Shown here: positions 7,645 to 15,335 of the stretch, piece after piece
How the letters are laid out: each line of letters starts with the position of its first letter
Position numbering within the stretch: position 1 is the stretch's first letter
Source: Micavibrio sp. UBA1672
Lineage (GTDB): Bacteria > Pseudomonadota > Alphaproteobacteria > Micavibrionales > Micavibrionaceae
Direction of reading: 5' to 3'
Assembly: GCA_002320665.1 (NCBI GenBank)
Contig: DCKO01000042.1
Coordinates: 1-19,261 of the forward strand
DNA length: 19,261 bases
Notes under the pieces: generated by a model
What the model was told of the DNA's origin: nothing
What the model saw: only the letters and a program-made list of their open reading frames with translations
Databases searched by the model: none
Position numbers and translations under genes: made by a program

Positions 7645-8805
7645 TTATTTTAACGATGCCCACTTATCCTTATACGCCAGAATTGGCTGCTCAAAATATA
7701 CATAGCTAAGACGAGCGAGCAAAAATGAAATAAAGCATGCTGCAAAAAACAGCATAAAATGAGCAGAAATAAACTTCATCTCAAATTGAAATATCATATT
7801 CGAACATATCCCAATTGTAACAAGATGAATTATATACATGCCATAACTAATCTTGCCTATTTCTCTAAGATAATAATTACTAAAAAATCTCTTCATCAAA
7901 CTCTGCTCTTTTGAAATCAATAGCCCCCCCAACAATGACGCATAAAGCACACTACATATTGTTAAACCATATTGATAAATAAAAACTATTAAATCATCTA
8001 CATTATCATACATGCTTGCCATCAAAATTAATGAGATAAAGGAAAGCAAAAACAACGACATCAAAAATAACCTAAACCATTCAAGATGATGCTTGTAATA
8101 CCTAAAACCAAGACTAAGCAATGCCCCCAAACCCAAACTATCCAAACGACAAAATGTCGCCATATATGAAAATTTATAATAGCCAGTTGAGCAAATATAT
8201 TCCCGCAGCCCCCATGACAATAAAATCATAGAAATAATTGTAACAATAACAAGCTTGACAGATTTCTTATATAAACTCCAAAAAAGGAATGGCCAAATCA
8301 GATAAAATTGCTCTTCAATCGCCAATGACCAAGTATGGTTAAAGAAAGAAAGGTCGGATGGTGTCTGTTCATAAAATGGCATTCCCCAATTTTGCATATA
8401 CAGAACATACTGCAGATGCTGCCAATCGAACATGAAACCGTCTGGGTTCATGCCAAAATAGATAAGAAACAAAAATGCATAATATATCGGAAATATTCTT
8501 AAAGATCGGCGTATATAGAATTTCTTATATTTGCCCTCTAGATTTGCCGTATCAATTAAAATCCCTGTTATCAGAAAACCAGAAATAACAAAGAATAAAT
8601 CAACGCCCGTTAACCCTAGAAAACCAATAGCTACAAAATATTGATAAAATCCTGACATCTCAGGAAGAAATGTTTCATAGACTAAAGCTAAAGAATGAAA
8701 CCAAATAACCGCTAAAATCGCAACACCGCGCAAACCATCAATAAAATCATAATGATGACCAACAACAATACCGTTTTGTATGGAACTTTTACCCTTGCCG
8801 GACAT
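7645..8805 (-). CDS. Membrane acyltransferase-3 (OafA-like), copy 2, subtype A
   Basis: This intact 386-residue paralog carries YDFIDGLRG, the histidine in IWFHS, GVDLFFVISGFLITG, RRSLRIFPIYY and HTWSLAIEEQFYLIWP, with roughly ten membrane segments and a C-terminus of YFEQPILAYKDKWASLK. It most resembles the copy at 3342 (both have ILLSWGLR or VLLSWGLR, then a GY-KF-Y-AT segment, and YGLT-CS-LY further on). A GAGGG-type ribosome binding site lies just upstream of the ATG. It follows the 8845 gene by 39 bases and precedes the broken copy by 40 bases, so the three are probably one transcript with glyS. Likely role: O-acylation of a cell-surface polysaccharide; the acceptor is unknown. Confidence 0.92.
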   Translation of the reverse strand: MSGKGKSSIQNGIVVGHHYDFIDGLRGVAILAVIWFHSLALVYETFLPEMSGFYQYFVAIGFLGLTGVDLFFVISGFLITGILIDTANLEGKYKKFYIRRSLRIFPIYYAFLFLIYFGMNPDGFMFDWQHLQYVLYMQNWGMPFYEQTPSDLSFFNHTWSLAIEEQFYLIWPFLFWSLYKKSVKLVIVTIISMILLSWGLREYICSTGYYKFSYMATFCRLDSLGLGALLSLGFRYYKHHLEWFRLFLMSLFLLSFISLILMASMYDNVDDLIVFIYQYGLTICSVLYASLLGGLLISKEQSLMKRFFSNYYLREIGKISYGMYIIHLVTIGICSNMIFQFEMKFISAHFMLFFAACFISFLLARLSYVYFEQPILAYKDKWASLK

Positions 8806-8844
8806 CCACCCTCTTTCACATCATCAAAATTTTTTTATATTTAC

Positions 8845-9999
8845 TCACATTACGGGAGCATATCTATCTTTAAGCTTTAATATTGGCTCTTCAAAATATT
8901 TATAACTCAGCCATGATACAAGGTAAGACAAACACAAAGTCAAAGTCAAAGCTATAAAATGACCATATAAATATTCATAATCCAATGACTGAACCCACAC
9001 AGAAATGAACACACAAATAGGAAAATGAAAAATATACATCCCGTAACTTATTCTAGCAGTAAATATAAAGAATGGTTTAGCTAAAAACTTTTTCACGACG
9101 TTTTCAGAACTAGAAATCAGCAACAACATAAAAACACATATATAAGCAACATTCATAAAAGTAAGCCCATTACTTATTAAAAAAAGATGCGATTTTTTAA
9201 GATCATATGAAAACAAGCACAAAAGAAATACCGCTATACTCAGCAAAGCCACTAAAGATAATATTAACTTGAACCTAGAGAACACCTGACCATATTTGCA
9301 AAAAAGTAAACTACACAAGGCACCCATAGCAATACTATCAAAATGACTAATTGTCGCCCTATAAGCAAAATTGTGGTATCCTCGCTCAGCAAGATCAAAT
9401 CTTAAATACATAGAAATAATGATTAAAACCAAACAAAAACCAATAGTAGAAACATAAGATCTTTTATACAAAAACCAGAATATTAATGGCCATAAGAGAT
9501 AAAACTGCTCTTCAATAGCCAATGACCATGTATGGCTTAATAATAACCAAAACCCGTCACTAGCTGGACTAAACCAGTTTTGTAAATATACTGAATGATA
9601 AAAAAAACGCCCGACATCAGATCCCCAGTCTTCACTAAGAGGCTGTAACAATAAGACTGCCCCCATCAAAAAAAGAAAACCATAATACAGAGGAAATATC
9701 CGCAGCGAGCGGCGTATATAAAACCTTCTAAAGCGGTTCTCTACATCTTTAGTATCAATTAATATACCAGTGATCAGAAAACCTGAAATTATAAAAAATA
9801 GATCAACACCAGTTTGGCCAATTAAACTAAGCCTATAATATAGCTCATGATAAAACTGGTTTTCCTCTGATGCTGAAAATAAAAACACAGAAGCATGAAA
9901 CCAGATCACCAGTAATACGGCCAGCCCCCGAAGGCCATCAATAAAATCATAATGATGACCAACAACAATATTTTGCGGAGGGCTTTGACTATCCGACAA
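8845..9999 (-). CDS. Membrane acyltransferase-3 (OafA-like), copy 1, subtype B, TTG start
   Basis: The 384-residue paralog has IVVGHHYDFIDGLRG near its start, WFHASVF, GVDLFFIISGFLITG, RRSLRIFPLYY, HTWSLAIEEQFYLLWP and a C-terminus with KDRYAPVM. The best start is TTG at 9999-9997: it gives a leader (MSDSQSPPQN) of the same length as the paralogs and lies inside the last codons of glyS, overlapping it by 11 bases. Translation is therefore probably coupled to glyS termination. Subtype-B features shared with the broken copy are ASVF, GQTGVDLFF and YYGFL. It is AT-rich relative to glyS, consistent with acquisition or rapid divergence. It probably acylates a surface glycan; no partner glycosyltransferases are in the window. 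Confidence 0.9.
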   Translation of the reverse strand: MSDSQSPPQNIVVGHHYDFIDGLRGLAVLLVIWFHASVFLFSASEENQFYHELYYRLSLIGQTGVDLFFIISGFLITGILIDTKDVENRFRRFYIRRSLRIFPLYYGFLFLMGAVLLLQPLSEDWGSDVGRFFYHSVYLQNWFSPASDGFWLLLSHTWSLAIEEQFYLLWPLIFWFLYKRSYVSTIGFCLVLIIISMYLRFDLAERGYHNFAYRATISHFDSIAMGALCSLLFCKYGQVFSRFKLILSLVALLSIAVFLLCLFSYDLKKSHLFLISNGLTFMNVAYICVFMLLLISSSENVVKKFLAKPFFIFTARISYGMYIFHFPICVFISVWVQSLDYEYLYGHFIALTLTLCLSYLVSWLSYKYFEEPILKLKDRYAPVM

Positions 10000-11491
10000 T
10001 CTTTTCTCTTAGAAAATCCTTGACCTTATCCATATGGATACGCTCCTGAGACATTGTATTGCGATCACGAACAGTCACAGTCTGATCGGCAATAGTATCA
10101 TTATCTACGGTAAAGCAATAAGGTGTTCCGATCTCATCCTGACGCGCATAACGCCTACCGATATTTTGCTTAATATCCAGCTCAACAGCAAATTCGTGAC
10201 GCAGATCAAGATAAAGCTTCTGCGCTAATGGGACATGCTCTTCCTTTGCCGTCAAAGGCAAAATAGCCGCCTTAATCGGTGCCATAGCAGGATGGAAGTT
10301 TAAATAAACGCCAGATGGACGATCCTTATCCACTGTATAAGCCTGACAGATCAGTGCCAGAACCCCACGTGTTAAACCCGTTGATGGCTCAATCACATGT
10401 GGAATAAAGCGCTTATTTCCGGCTTGATCAAAATAATCCAGCTTCGTACCAGAAAATTCCTGATGCTGCGTCAGGTCAAAACAACCGCGATGCGCTATCC
10501 CTTCAAGCTCGTCAAATTCAGGAGCACTAAACGGAAAGCGATATTCCACATCAATTGTACGGGATGAATAATGTGCAAGTTCTTCCTTAGGCACATCAAG
10601 GAAATACAGCTCTGATTTCGGGATACCTACTGATTCCCAAAAACGTGTGCGCTCCTCAACCCAAAAATCAAACCACATCGGCACTTCTTCTTCCTCGCAG
10701 AACCATTCAAGCTCCATCTGCTCGAACTCGCGAGAGCGGAAGATAAAGTTCCGTGGCGTTACTTCATTACGGAAGGCTTTACCCACTTGAGCAATCCCGA
10801 ATGGCGCTTTCACACGAGAAGAATCAACAACATTCTTGAAGTTCAAAAATATCCCTGCGCAAGTCTCTGGACGTAAATAGGCCTTATTATCATCCCCCGA
10901 CGCCGCCCCGACATAAGTATGAAACATCATATTGAACTGCCGTGGTTCGGTCAGCGTACCCGCATTTTTAACATCTGGACCAATAATATTGGTAAAACCC
11001 TCTGCCGGAACCTGATCAAGCTGTGCCTTTTCGAAATCATCACGTGTTTTACCTTTAGCCAGCTTCTTAAGGCGAGCATCTATTTCCTCATCAGTGGCAT
11101 CTTTATCAAAAGCCAAAGAAGCCCCCTCACCGTCTTTTGAAACCAAAACAACCACATGATCGGCGCGGTAACGCTTTTTCGATTCGCGGCAATCCACCAT
11201 CGGGTCGTTAAACCCACCAATATGGCCTGAAGCCTCCCAGCATTTGGGATTTTGGATAATCGACGAATCGACACCCACAATAGAAATTGGCGCACCATCA
11301 GGCCCAATCGGTGGACACAGCACCATATCCCGCCACCAGCGATCACGTAAGTTATTCTTTAATTCCACCCCAAGCGGCCCATAATCCCAGAATCCATTGA
11401 TTCCCCCATAGATGTCCGAGGCCGCAAAAATAAAGCCTCTGCGCTTACACAGGGCAACAATATCTTTCATTTTTTCTTTGTGATCAGTCAT
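9989..11491 (-). CDS. glyS: Glycyl-tRNA synthetase, single-chain (homodimeric) type
   Basis: The enzyme charges tRNA(Gly) with glycine using ATP. The 500-residue chain is the class II single-subunit type: the N-terminal CKRRGFIFAASDIYGG and GFWDYGPLG (15-41), RPET (207-210), motif 2 around FRNEVTPRNFIFRSREFEQM (240-259), motif 3 in EPSTGLTRG (368-376), and a C-terminal anticodon-binding domain (about 405-500) with YARQDEIGTPYC and DQTVTVRDR. This differs from the two-gene glyQ/glyS alpha2-beta2 enzyme found in most proteobacteria, so the symbol here is for the homodimeric form. The acyltransferase copy 1 starts within its last codons. The start ATG is preceded by a modest GCGGAA. Confidence 0.95.
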   Translation of the reverse strand: MTDHKEKMKDIVALCKRRGFIFAASDIYGGINGFWDYGPLGVELKNNLRDRWWRDMVLCPPIGPDGAPISIVGVDSSIIQNPKCWEASGHIGGFNDPMVDCRESKKRYRADHVVVLVSKDGEGASLAFDKDATDEEIDARLKKLAKGKTRDDFEKAQLDQVPAEGFTNIIGPDVKNAGTLTEPRQFNMMFHTYVGAASGDDNKAYLRPETCAGIFLNFKNVVDSSRVKAPFGIAQVGKAFRNEVTPRNFIFRSREFEQMELEWFCEEEEVPMWFDFWVEERTRFWESVGIPKSELYFLDVPKEELAHYSSRTIDVEYRFPFSAPEFDELEGIAHRGCFDLTQHQEFSGTKLDYFDQAGNKRFIPHVIEPSTGLTRGVLALICQAYTVDKDRPSGVYLNFHPAMAPIKAAILPLTAKEEHVPLAQKLYLDLRHEFAVELDIKQNIGRRYARQDEIGTPYCFTVDNDTIADQTVTVRDRNTMSQERIHMDKVKDFLREKIVG

Positions 11492-11762
11492 TTTTTCCGC
11501 TTTTTACAATAATTTTCCTACGCCATAAAAAACGCATAATGGCCTGAAAAGCCCATAAAAACAAGGCTTTGCTCCCTATAGCCCCTACTATTTATTATTT
11601 TTTTTAATTTCGATACTATAAATATAAAAACCAAAACTATATAGTATTACAATACATATATACTTAAACATTACTTATAAAATACAATCAAATATACCAC
11701 AAACACTTAAAATTTAGCAGATTTTACTTTAAAACTTTACATGCTTTTTTATTATTTTTTTC
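11492..11762. other. AT-rich intergenic region upstream of an orphan gene
   Basis: Together with the promoter and ribosome binding site that follow, this makes the only gene-free stretch above 300 bases. The first 80 bases hold the glyS leader. An inverted AAAGCC/GGCTTT pair (11548-11553 and 11565-11570) gives a weak hairpin with no T-tract on the plus strand. From about 11583 to 11762 the sequence is almost entirely A and T, with many short A and T runs, suitable as curved DNA or an UP-type element for the promoter at 11763. No coding frame, tRNA or larger repeat is evident. Confidence 0.5.
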
Positions 11763-11791
11763 TTGACTGTAATGATTTAGTTTCGTATATT
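11763..11791 (+). promoter_or_regulatory. Strong sigma70-type promoter
   Basis: TTGACT (11763-11768), a 17-base spacer and TATATT (11786-11791) closely match the housekeeping promoter consensus. The start point would be near 11798, leaving a leader of about 17 bases with the ribosome binding site AAGGAG (11801-11806) before the ATG at 11815. A T-rich tract lies directly upstream. Confidence 0.75.
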
Positions 11792-11814
11792 GTAAACACA
11801 AAGGAGAAAAAAAG

Positions 11815-12090
11815 ATGTCCAGCATAGATGAAGGCTCTGCACTTTCCGGCATTTCCACTGAGAAAGGAAATGAAGGTACTACATATAAGAGGGAGTCCGC
11901 TTTACATAGAAGCATAAAAAAGAAGTATAATGACGCAGCCGATTGGATCAGTCACAAATCAGGCGAGTTAACAAAGCTATATTCTCAGGTATCTGACGGC
12001 ATTATCAAAGTATTTGACCATATGGTTCACTTTAATGTCGGACATTTGGATAAGATTTTAAAAGCCGAGATGGGATTACCCCACGGCTAG
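11815..12090 (+). CDS. Small orphan protein, strongly expressed by its signals
   Basis: The 91-residue protein matches no family I recognise. AAGGAG eight bases before the ATG and a near-consensus promoter argue that it is real. The N-terminal 25 residues are serine-, glycine- and acid-rich and probably disordered. Residues about 26-70 are rich in lysine and amphipathic in pattern (ALHRSIKKKYNDAADWISHK, then a hydrophobic-spaced stretch to VFDHM), suggesting helices. The C-terminus has several histidines and ends LKAEMGLPHG. There are no cysteines, signal peptide or membrane helix, so it should be cytoplasmic. It is monocistronic: its own promoter in front and a structured 3' region with a terminator behind. 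A stress protein, a small regulator or an effector are all possible, with no evidence to choose. Confidence 0.75.
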   Translation: MSSIDEGSALSGISTEKGNEGTTYKRESALHRSIKKKYNDAADWISHKSGELTKLYSQVSDGIIKVFDHMVHFNVGHLDKILKAEMGLPHG

Positions 12091-12200
12091 GTAAAGTTCA
12101 AGTAAGTAACCAATCGAACCCCAGAAGTTCGAGGAAGTATAACAAAAAATAAATATAAGAAGAATGAGGCCACAAAGTAGCCTTTGAAGTTGGGGGAAAG
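12091..12200 (+). other. Structured 3' untranslated region
   Basis: Between the stop codon of the 91-residue protein and its terminator are two hairpins: TCGAAC/GTTCGA (12114-12119 with 12127-12132, seven-base loop) and AGGC/GCCT (12167-12170 with 12180-12183). An A-rich single-stranded stretch separates them. With the terminator this makes about 145 bases of possibly structured RNA, which could be only a 3' UTR or a processed small RNA. Confidence 0.35.
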
Positions 12201-12235
12201 AGGCGACCGGAAAAAATCCGGCGCCTTTTTCGTTT
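12201..12235 (+). terminator. Strong Rho-independent terminator
   Basis: AGGCG-A-CCGGA pairs with TCCGG-CGCCT (12201-12211 with 12217-12226), with one bulged A and a loop of A residues, and is followed by TTTTTCGTTTT. It ends the orphan-gene transcript. Read from the other strand the same hairpin is followed by TCTTTCC, so it may also help to stop the protease transcript that ends at 12263. Confidence 0.88.
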
Positions 12236-12262
12236 TCCTGAACACCAATTACTTTTTGAAAA

Positions 12263-13693
12263 TCATCTGACAAAAACTTGAGTGGTACGCCCACGACTAT
12301 TCAGGATTAAAGACATCCCTCTGCGCGGATCAACGTTTGACAAGGCTTCCTTCGCGGCCTCTACGTTACCAATTTCCTGATCATTAATACGCAAAATCAA
12401 ATCCCCGGGATGAACAAGACTAGCCGCCCGCGCACCTCTTGCGACACTAACCACGACAACCCCCTCTTCAATATCCCTTAATCCCAACTCATAAGCCACA
12501 GCCGGATTTATATTGGCAATCATGGCCCCATTCAGAGCATGCCGCCCCTCAAGCACGGTCTCATTACGCGGCGGATCATCCGGCGCCAACATAGCCCTCA
12601 CCCTCAACGACAAAGATTCCTGCCCGCGCATAATGCTAAAAGTGGCAAATTTGGAATCTTCGGAAATCGGCACAGTCGCCATACGAAATTTCATTTCAGC
12701 CGCATCACGAATCTTATGCCCGTTCACATGCGTGACCAAATCCCCCACTTTTGCACCGGCTGCCTTTAACGGACTGGCAGAGTGCAATGAGGAAATCAAT
12801 GCACCACCGGGCCGATCGAGGCCCAAACTTGCAGCAATATCTGAGGTCACATCTTGCATACTCACACCAAGCCACGGCCTTTGAATACCACGATCTCCGC
12901 TTTGACCAGCCTTCTCCGCAGCGATGATACTCATCACCATTTCGGACGGAATAGCAAAACCAATACCCATCGACCCACCTGAGCGCGAGTAAATCGCCGT
13001 GTTAATCCCGATAACCTGCCCATCCATCGCCACCAAAGGCCCGCCGGAATTTCCTGGATTAATCGCCGCATCGGTTTGAATAAAGAAGTTATAATCATTA
13101 ATATCCAGAGTTGATCGCCCCTGCGCCGAGACAATCCCGCTCGTGACAGTCTGCCCCACCCCAAAGGGGTTTCCAATCGCCAGAACCAAATCACCCACCT
13201 CGATATTTTCACTAGGCGCCAGCATCACAAAAGGAATATCTTTCAACTCACCCTTCATTCGCAGCACAGCCAAGTCCGAAGCTTCATCGCTCAAGGAAAG
13301 TTCTGCCTCAAACTCGCGCCCATCCGCCAGCACCACAGTAATTTCATCAGCTCCTTCAATCACATGTGCATTCGTAATCACAAGACCACTTTCCTGAACA
13401 ATTACACCAGAGCCTAGCGCACTTTCCACATGTTGGCGCATACGCCCGCCAAATCGGTCATTCCTAAAAAATTGCCCGAAAAACGGATCATCCAGAAAAG
13501 GATGCCGATAAGCAGTTGATATCGTGCGCTTTGTGTATATATTGACGACCGATGGCGCGACCTTTTTAACCAAAGGCGCAAAAGAAAGCTTCATTTGTGA
13601 AGGGCTTTGGGGCAACACCCGCTCCTGCGCCGCTGCGCAAAACGAGGTTGCAAAGGCAAGAAAAACCGTTAAACAAAAAAGCATGCTTCTCAT
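12263..13693 (-). CDS. DegP/HtrA-family periplasmic serine endoprotease (Do)
   Basis: The protein is an ATP-independent periplasmic protease and chaperone for misfolded envelope proteins. With the start at 13693 (MRSMLFCLTVF...) it has a clear signal peptide, probably cleaved near CAAA|QER, and 476 residues. A longer frame to 13765 would add 24 residues before the signal peptide and overlap panB, so it is rejected. The trypsin-like domain holds the triad H110 (ITNAHVIEG), D140 (DEASDLAVL) and S216 (NPGNSGGPL). Two PDZ domains follow at about 271-368 and 384-473. A basic, aromatic-rich loop (PFLDDPFFGQFF) resembles the LA-loop region of the family. The gene is divergent from panB. Some alphaproteobacteria carry such a protease close to rplQ, as here. 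Confidence 0.94.
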   Translation of the reverse strand: MRSMLFCLTVFLAFATSFCAAAQERVLPQSPSQMKLSFAPLVKKVAPSVVNIYTKRTISTAYRHPFLDDPFFGQFFRNDRFGGRMRQHVESALGSGVIVQESGLVITNAHVIEGADEITVVLADGREFEAELSLSDEASDLAVLRMKGELKDIPFVMLAPSENIEVGDLVLAIGNPFGVGQTVTSGIVSAQGRSTLDINDYNFFIQTDAAINPGNSGGPLVAMDGQVIGINTAIYSRSGGSMGIGFAIPSEMVMSIIAAEKAGQSGDRGIQRPWLGVSMQDVTSDIAASLGLDRPGGALISSLHSASPLKAAGAKVGDLVTHVNGHKIRDAAEMKFRMATVPISEDSKFATFSIMRGQESLSLRVRAMLAPDDPPRNETVLEGRHALNGAMIANINPAVAYELGLRDIEEGVVVVSVARGARAASLVHPGDLILRINDQEIGNVEAAKEALSNVDPRRGMSLILNSRGRTTQVFVR

Positions 13694-13702
13694 AAGCAAA
13701 AA

Positions 13703-13729
13703 ATTATACCTGAGATACCAAAATTTCAA
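13703..13729 (-). promoter_or_regulatory. Possible promoter for the DegP-type protease
   Basis: Read on the minus strand, TTGAAA is followed after 15 bases by a perfect TATAAT. The spacer is short. Transcription would start within a few bases of the ATG at 13693, giving a very short leader and excluding the upstream in-frame ATG at 13765. Confidence 0.35.
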
Positions 13730-13746
13730 GGGCGGAAAATTAAAAT

Positions 13747-14559
13747 ATGGACGAAAAAAAAACAACCATTACGGATATCAAAAACGCCAAAGGCACTGAA
13801 AAACCTCTTGTGTGCTTGACGGCCTATACAGACCCCATAGCCACCTTGATCGACCCGCATTGCGATTTGATTTTGGTTGGCGACTCGCTTGGTATGGTCT
13901 TTTATGGCCTCCCCAGCACCGAAGATGTAACCTTGGAGATGATGATCGCCCATGGCATGGCGGTGACCTGTAAACCGCGCAATTCTGTGGTTATTGTCGA
14001 TATGCCATGTGGCTCTTATGAGGATGATAAGGATAAAGCGTTAAGCAACGCCCAAAAGCTTATGACACAAACTAAATGTGACGGGGTAAAGCTGGAAGGC
14101 GGCAAAGACATGGCGCCAATAATCGCTCACCTCGTTGAAAACAGCATTCCTGTTATGGGGCATATCGGCCTGATGCCGCAAAGCGCCAATAAAACAGGCG
14201 GCTATAAGGTGAAAGGCAAAACCGAAGAAGGCGCTGAACGCTTACTAAGCGATGCCAAAGCCATAGAAAACGCCGGAGCTTTCGCCCTTGTCATAGAGGC
14301 CACAATGGAGGAAACATCACAAAAAATCACGCAAAGCATTTCCATCCCCACTATTGGAATCGGTGCATCCGCAACATGTGACGGGCAAGTTTTAGTCACC
14401 GAAGACATGCTTGGCATGCTCACAGGCCATACTCCTAAATTTGTCAAGAAATATGCTGATCTGGCTGATGAAATCTCGGGCGCGGTTGAAGACTACGCCA
14501 AAGATGTCAGAAGCCGCAAATTCCCATCTTCTCAATATCTATACGGCGCAACAAAATAA
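13747..14559 (+). CDS. panB: 3-methyl-2-oxobutanoate hydroxymethyltransferase
   Basis: This is the first committed step to pantothenate: it transfers a hydroxymethyl group from 5,10-methylene-tetrahydrofolate to alpha-ketoisovalerate, giving ketopantoate. The 270 residues form the expected TIM barrel, with metal-binding positions in VGDSLGM (D46), VDMPCGS (D85) and KLEGG (E117), the conserved MGHIGLMPQS (137-146), the likely catalytic glutamate in LVIEA (E184), and GIGASATCDGQVLV (204-217). A GGCGGA ribosome binding site lies about ten bases upstream. The last base of its stop codon is the first base of the panC start, so the two are translationally coupled. Confidence 0.96.
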   Translation: MDEKKTTITDIKNAKGTEKPLVCLTAYTDPIATLIDPHCDLILVGDSLGMVFYGLPSTEDVTLEMMIAHGMAVTCKPRNSVVIVDMPCGSYEDDKDKALSNAQKLMTQTKCDGVKLEGGKDMAPIIAHLVENSIPVMGHIGLMPQSANKTGGYKVKGKTEEGAERLLSDAKAIENAGAFALVIEATMEETSQKITQSISIPTIGIGASATCDGQVLVTEDMLGMLTGHTPKFVKKYADLADEISGAVEDYAKDVRSRKFPSSQYLYGATK

Positions 14560-15335
14560 TGAAAAAACTTGTTACAATCACAGAGCTGGATGAGACCCTA
14601 GAGCCATATAGGAAAGCAGGCAAAAAGATTGGATTCGTGCCGACAATGGGCGCACTGCATGACGGACACTTATCGCTGGTTAAAACCACCAAGGAAAACG
14701 CCGATATCGTTGCGGTCAGCATCTTTGTAAACCCCACACAATTCGCCCCGCACGAAGATTTTGATGCTTATCCGCGCGATGTGGCTGGCGATATTGAAAA
14801 GCTAAAACCTCTTGACGTGGATATGGTGTTCTGTCCGACCAAGGGTGTACTTTATACGGATGGAACCAATACAGATATTAAAGCAGGACAAAATGCCGAA
14901 GGATTAGAGACCATATTCCGCCCGCATTTCTTTGATGGTGTGGTAAATGTAGTCTCTCGCCTTTTCGACGCAGTCAAACCCGATATAGCCGTGTTCGGAG
15001 AGAAGGACTTCCAGCAGCTTATGGTCATCCGTGAGATGGTCAAAACATTAGGCCTAGATATCGAAATCATCGGCGGAGAAATCGTACGCGACGAACAAGG
15101 CCTAGCTCTCTCCTCCCGCAATGCATATTTAAGCGCACAAGAATTAGACATCGCTAGACAACTTAACAAAATCATCCGCAAAGCCGCCGAAACCAAAGAC
15201 TTGGAAAGCGCTAAGGGTGAATTACTGACAGCAGGATTTGATAAAATCGATTATGTCGAAGAACGCTGGAACCGCATTCTCGCCGCTGCTTGGCTTGGTA
15301 AGACACGGTTGATTGATAATTTAGCTTCTACCTAA
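14559..15335 (+). CDS. panC: Pantothenate synthetase (pantoate-beta-alanine ligase)
   Basis: The enzyme joins pantoate and beta-alanine with ATP, via a pantoyl-adenylate, to make pantothenate, the precursor of coenzyme A. Signatures are PTMGALHDGHLSLV (28-41, with the HxGH nucleotide motif at 34-37), IFVNPTQF (55-62), FGEKDFQQLM (146-155) and ALSSRN (183-188). At 258 residues it is shorter than the usual 280 or so. The loss lies near the C-terminus: DYVE (231-234) is followed almost at once by the final RILAAAWLGKTRLIDN, where most relatives have an extra segment of roughly 15-20 residues. Pantoate reductase (panE) is not in the window. The gene ends convergent with a small membrane protein gene, overlapping it by eight bases. 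Confidence 0.95.
   Translation: MKKLVTITELDETLEPYRKAGKKIGFVPTMGALHDGHLSLVKTTKENADIVAVSIFVNPTQFAPHEDFDAYPRDVAGDIEKLKPLDVDMVFCPTKGVLYTDGTNTDIKAGQNAEGLETIFRPHFFDGVVNVVSRLFDAVKPDIAVFGEKDFQQLMVIREMVKTLGLDIEIIGGEIVRDEQGLALSSRNAYLSAQELDIARQLNKIIRKAAETKDLESAKGELLTAGFDKIDYVEERWNRILAAAWLGKTRLIDNLAST

Noticed and set aside
12114..12132. TCGAAC/GTTCGA hairpin as the T-arm of a tRNA
   Set aside because: No acceptor, D or anticodon arms can be placed around it.
12513..12884. 123-codon plus-strand frame inside the protease gene
   Set aside because: It is an antisense shadow of the PDZ region, with no ribosome binding site or recognisable domain.
13694..13765. Longer start of the DegP-type protease at 13765
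   Set aside because: It would overlap the panB start, put 24 residues ahead of the signal peptide and lie upstream of the only candidate promoter.
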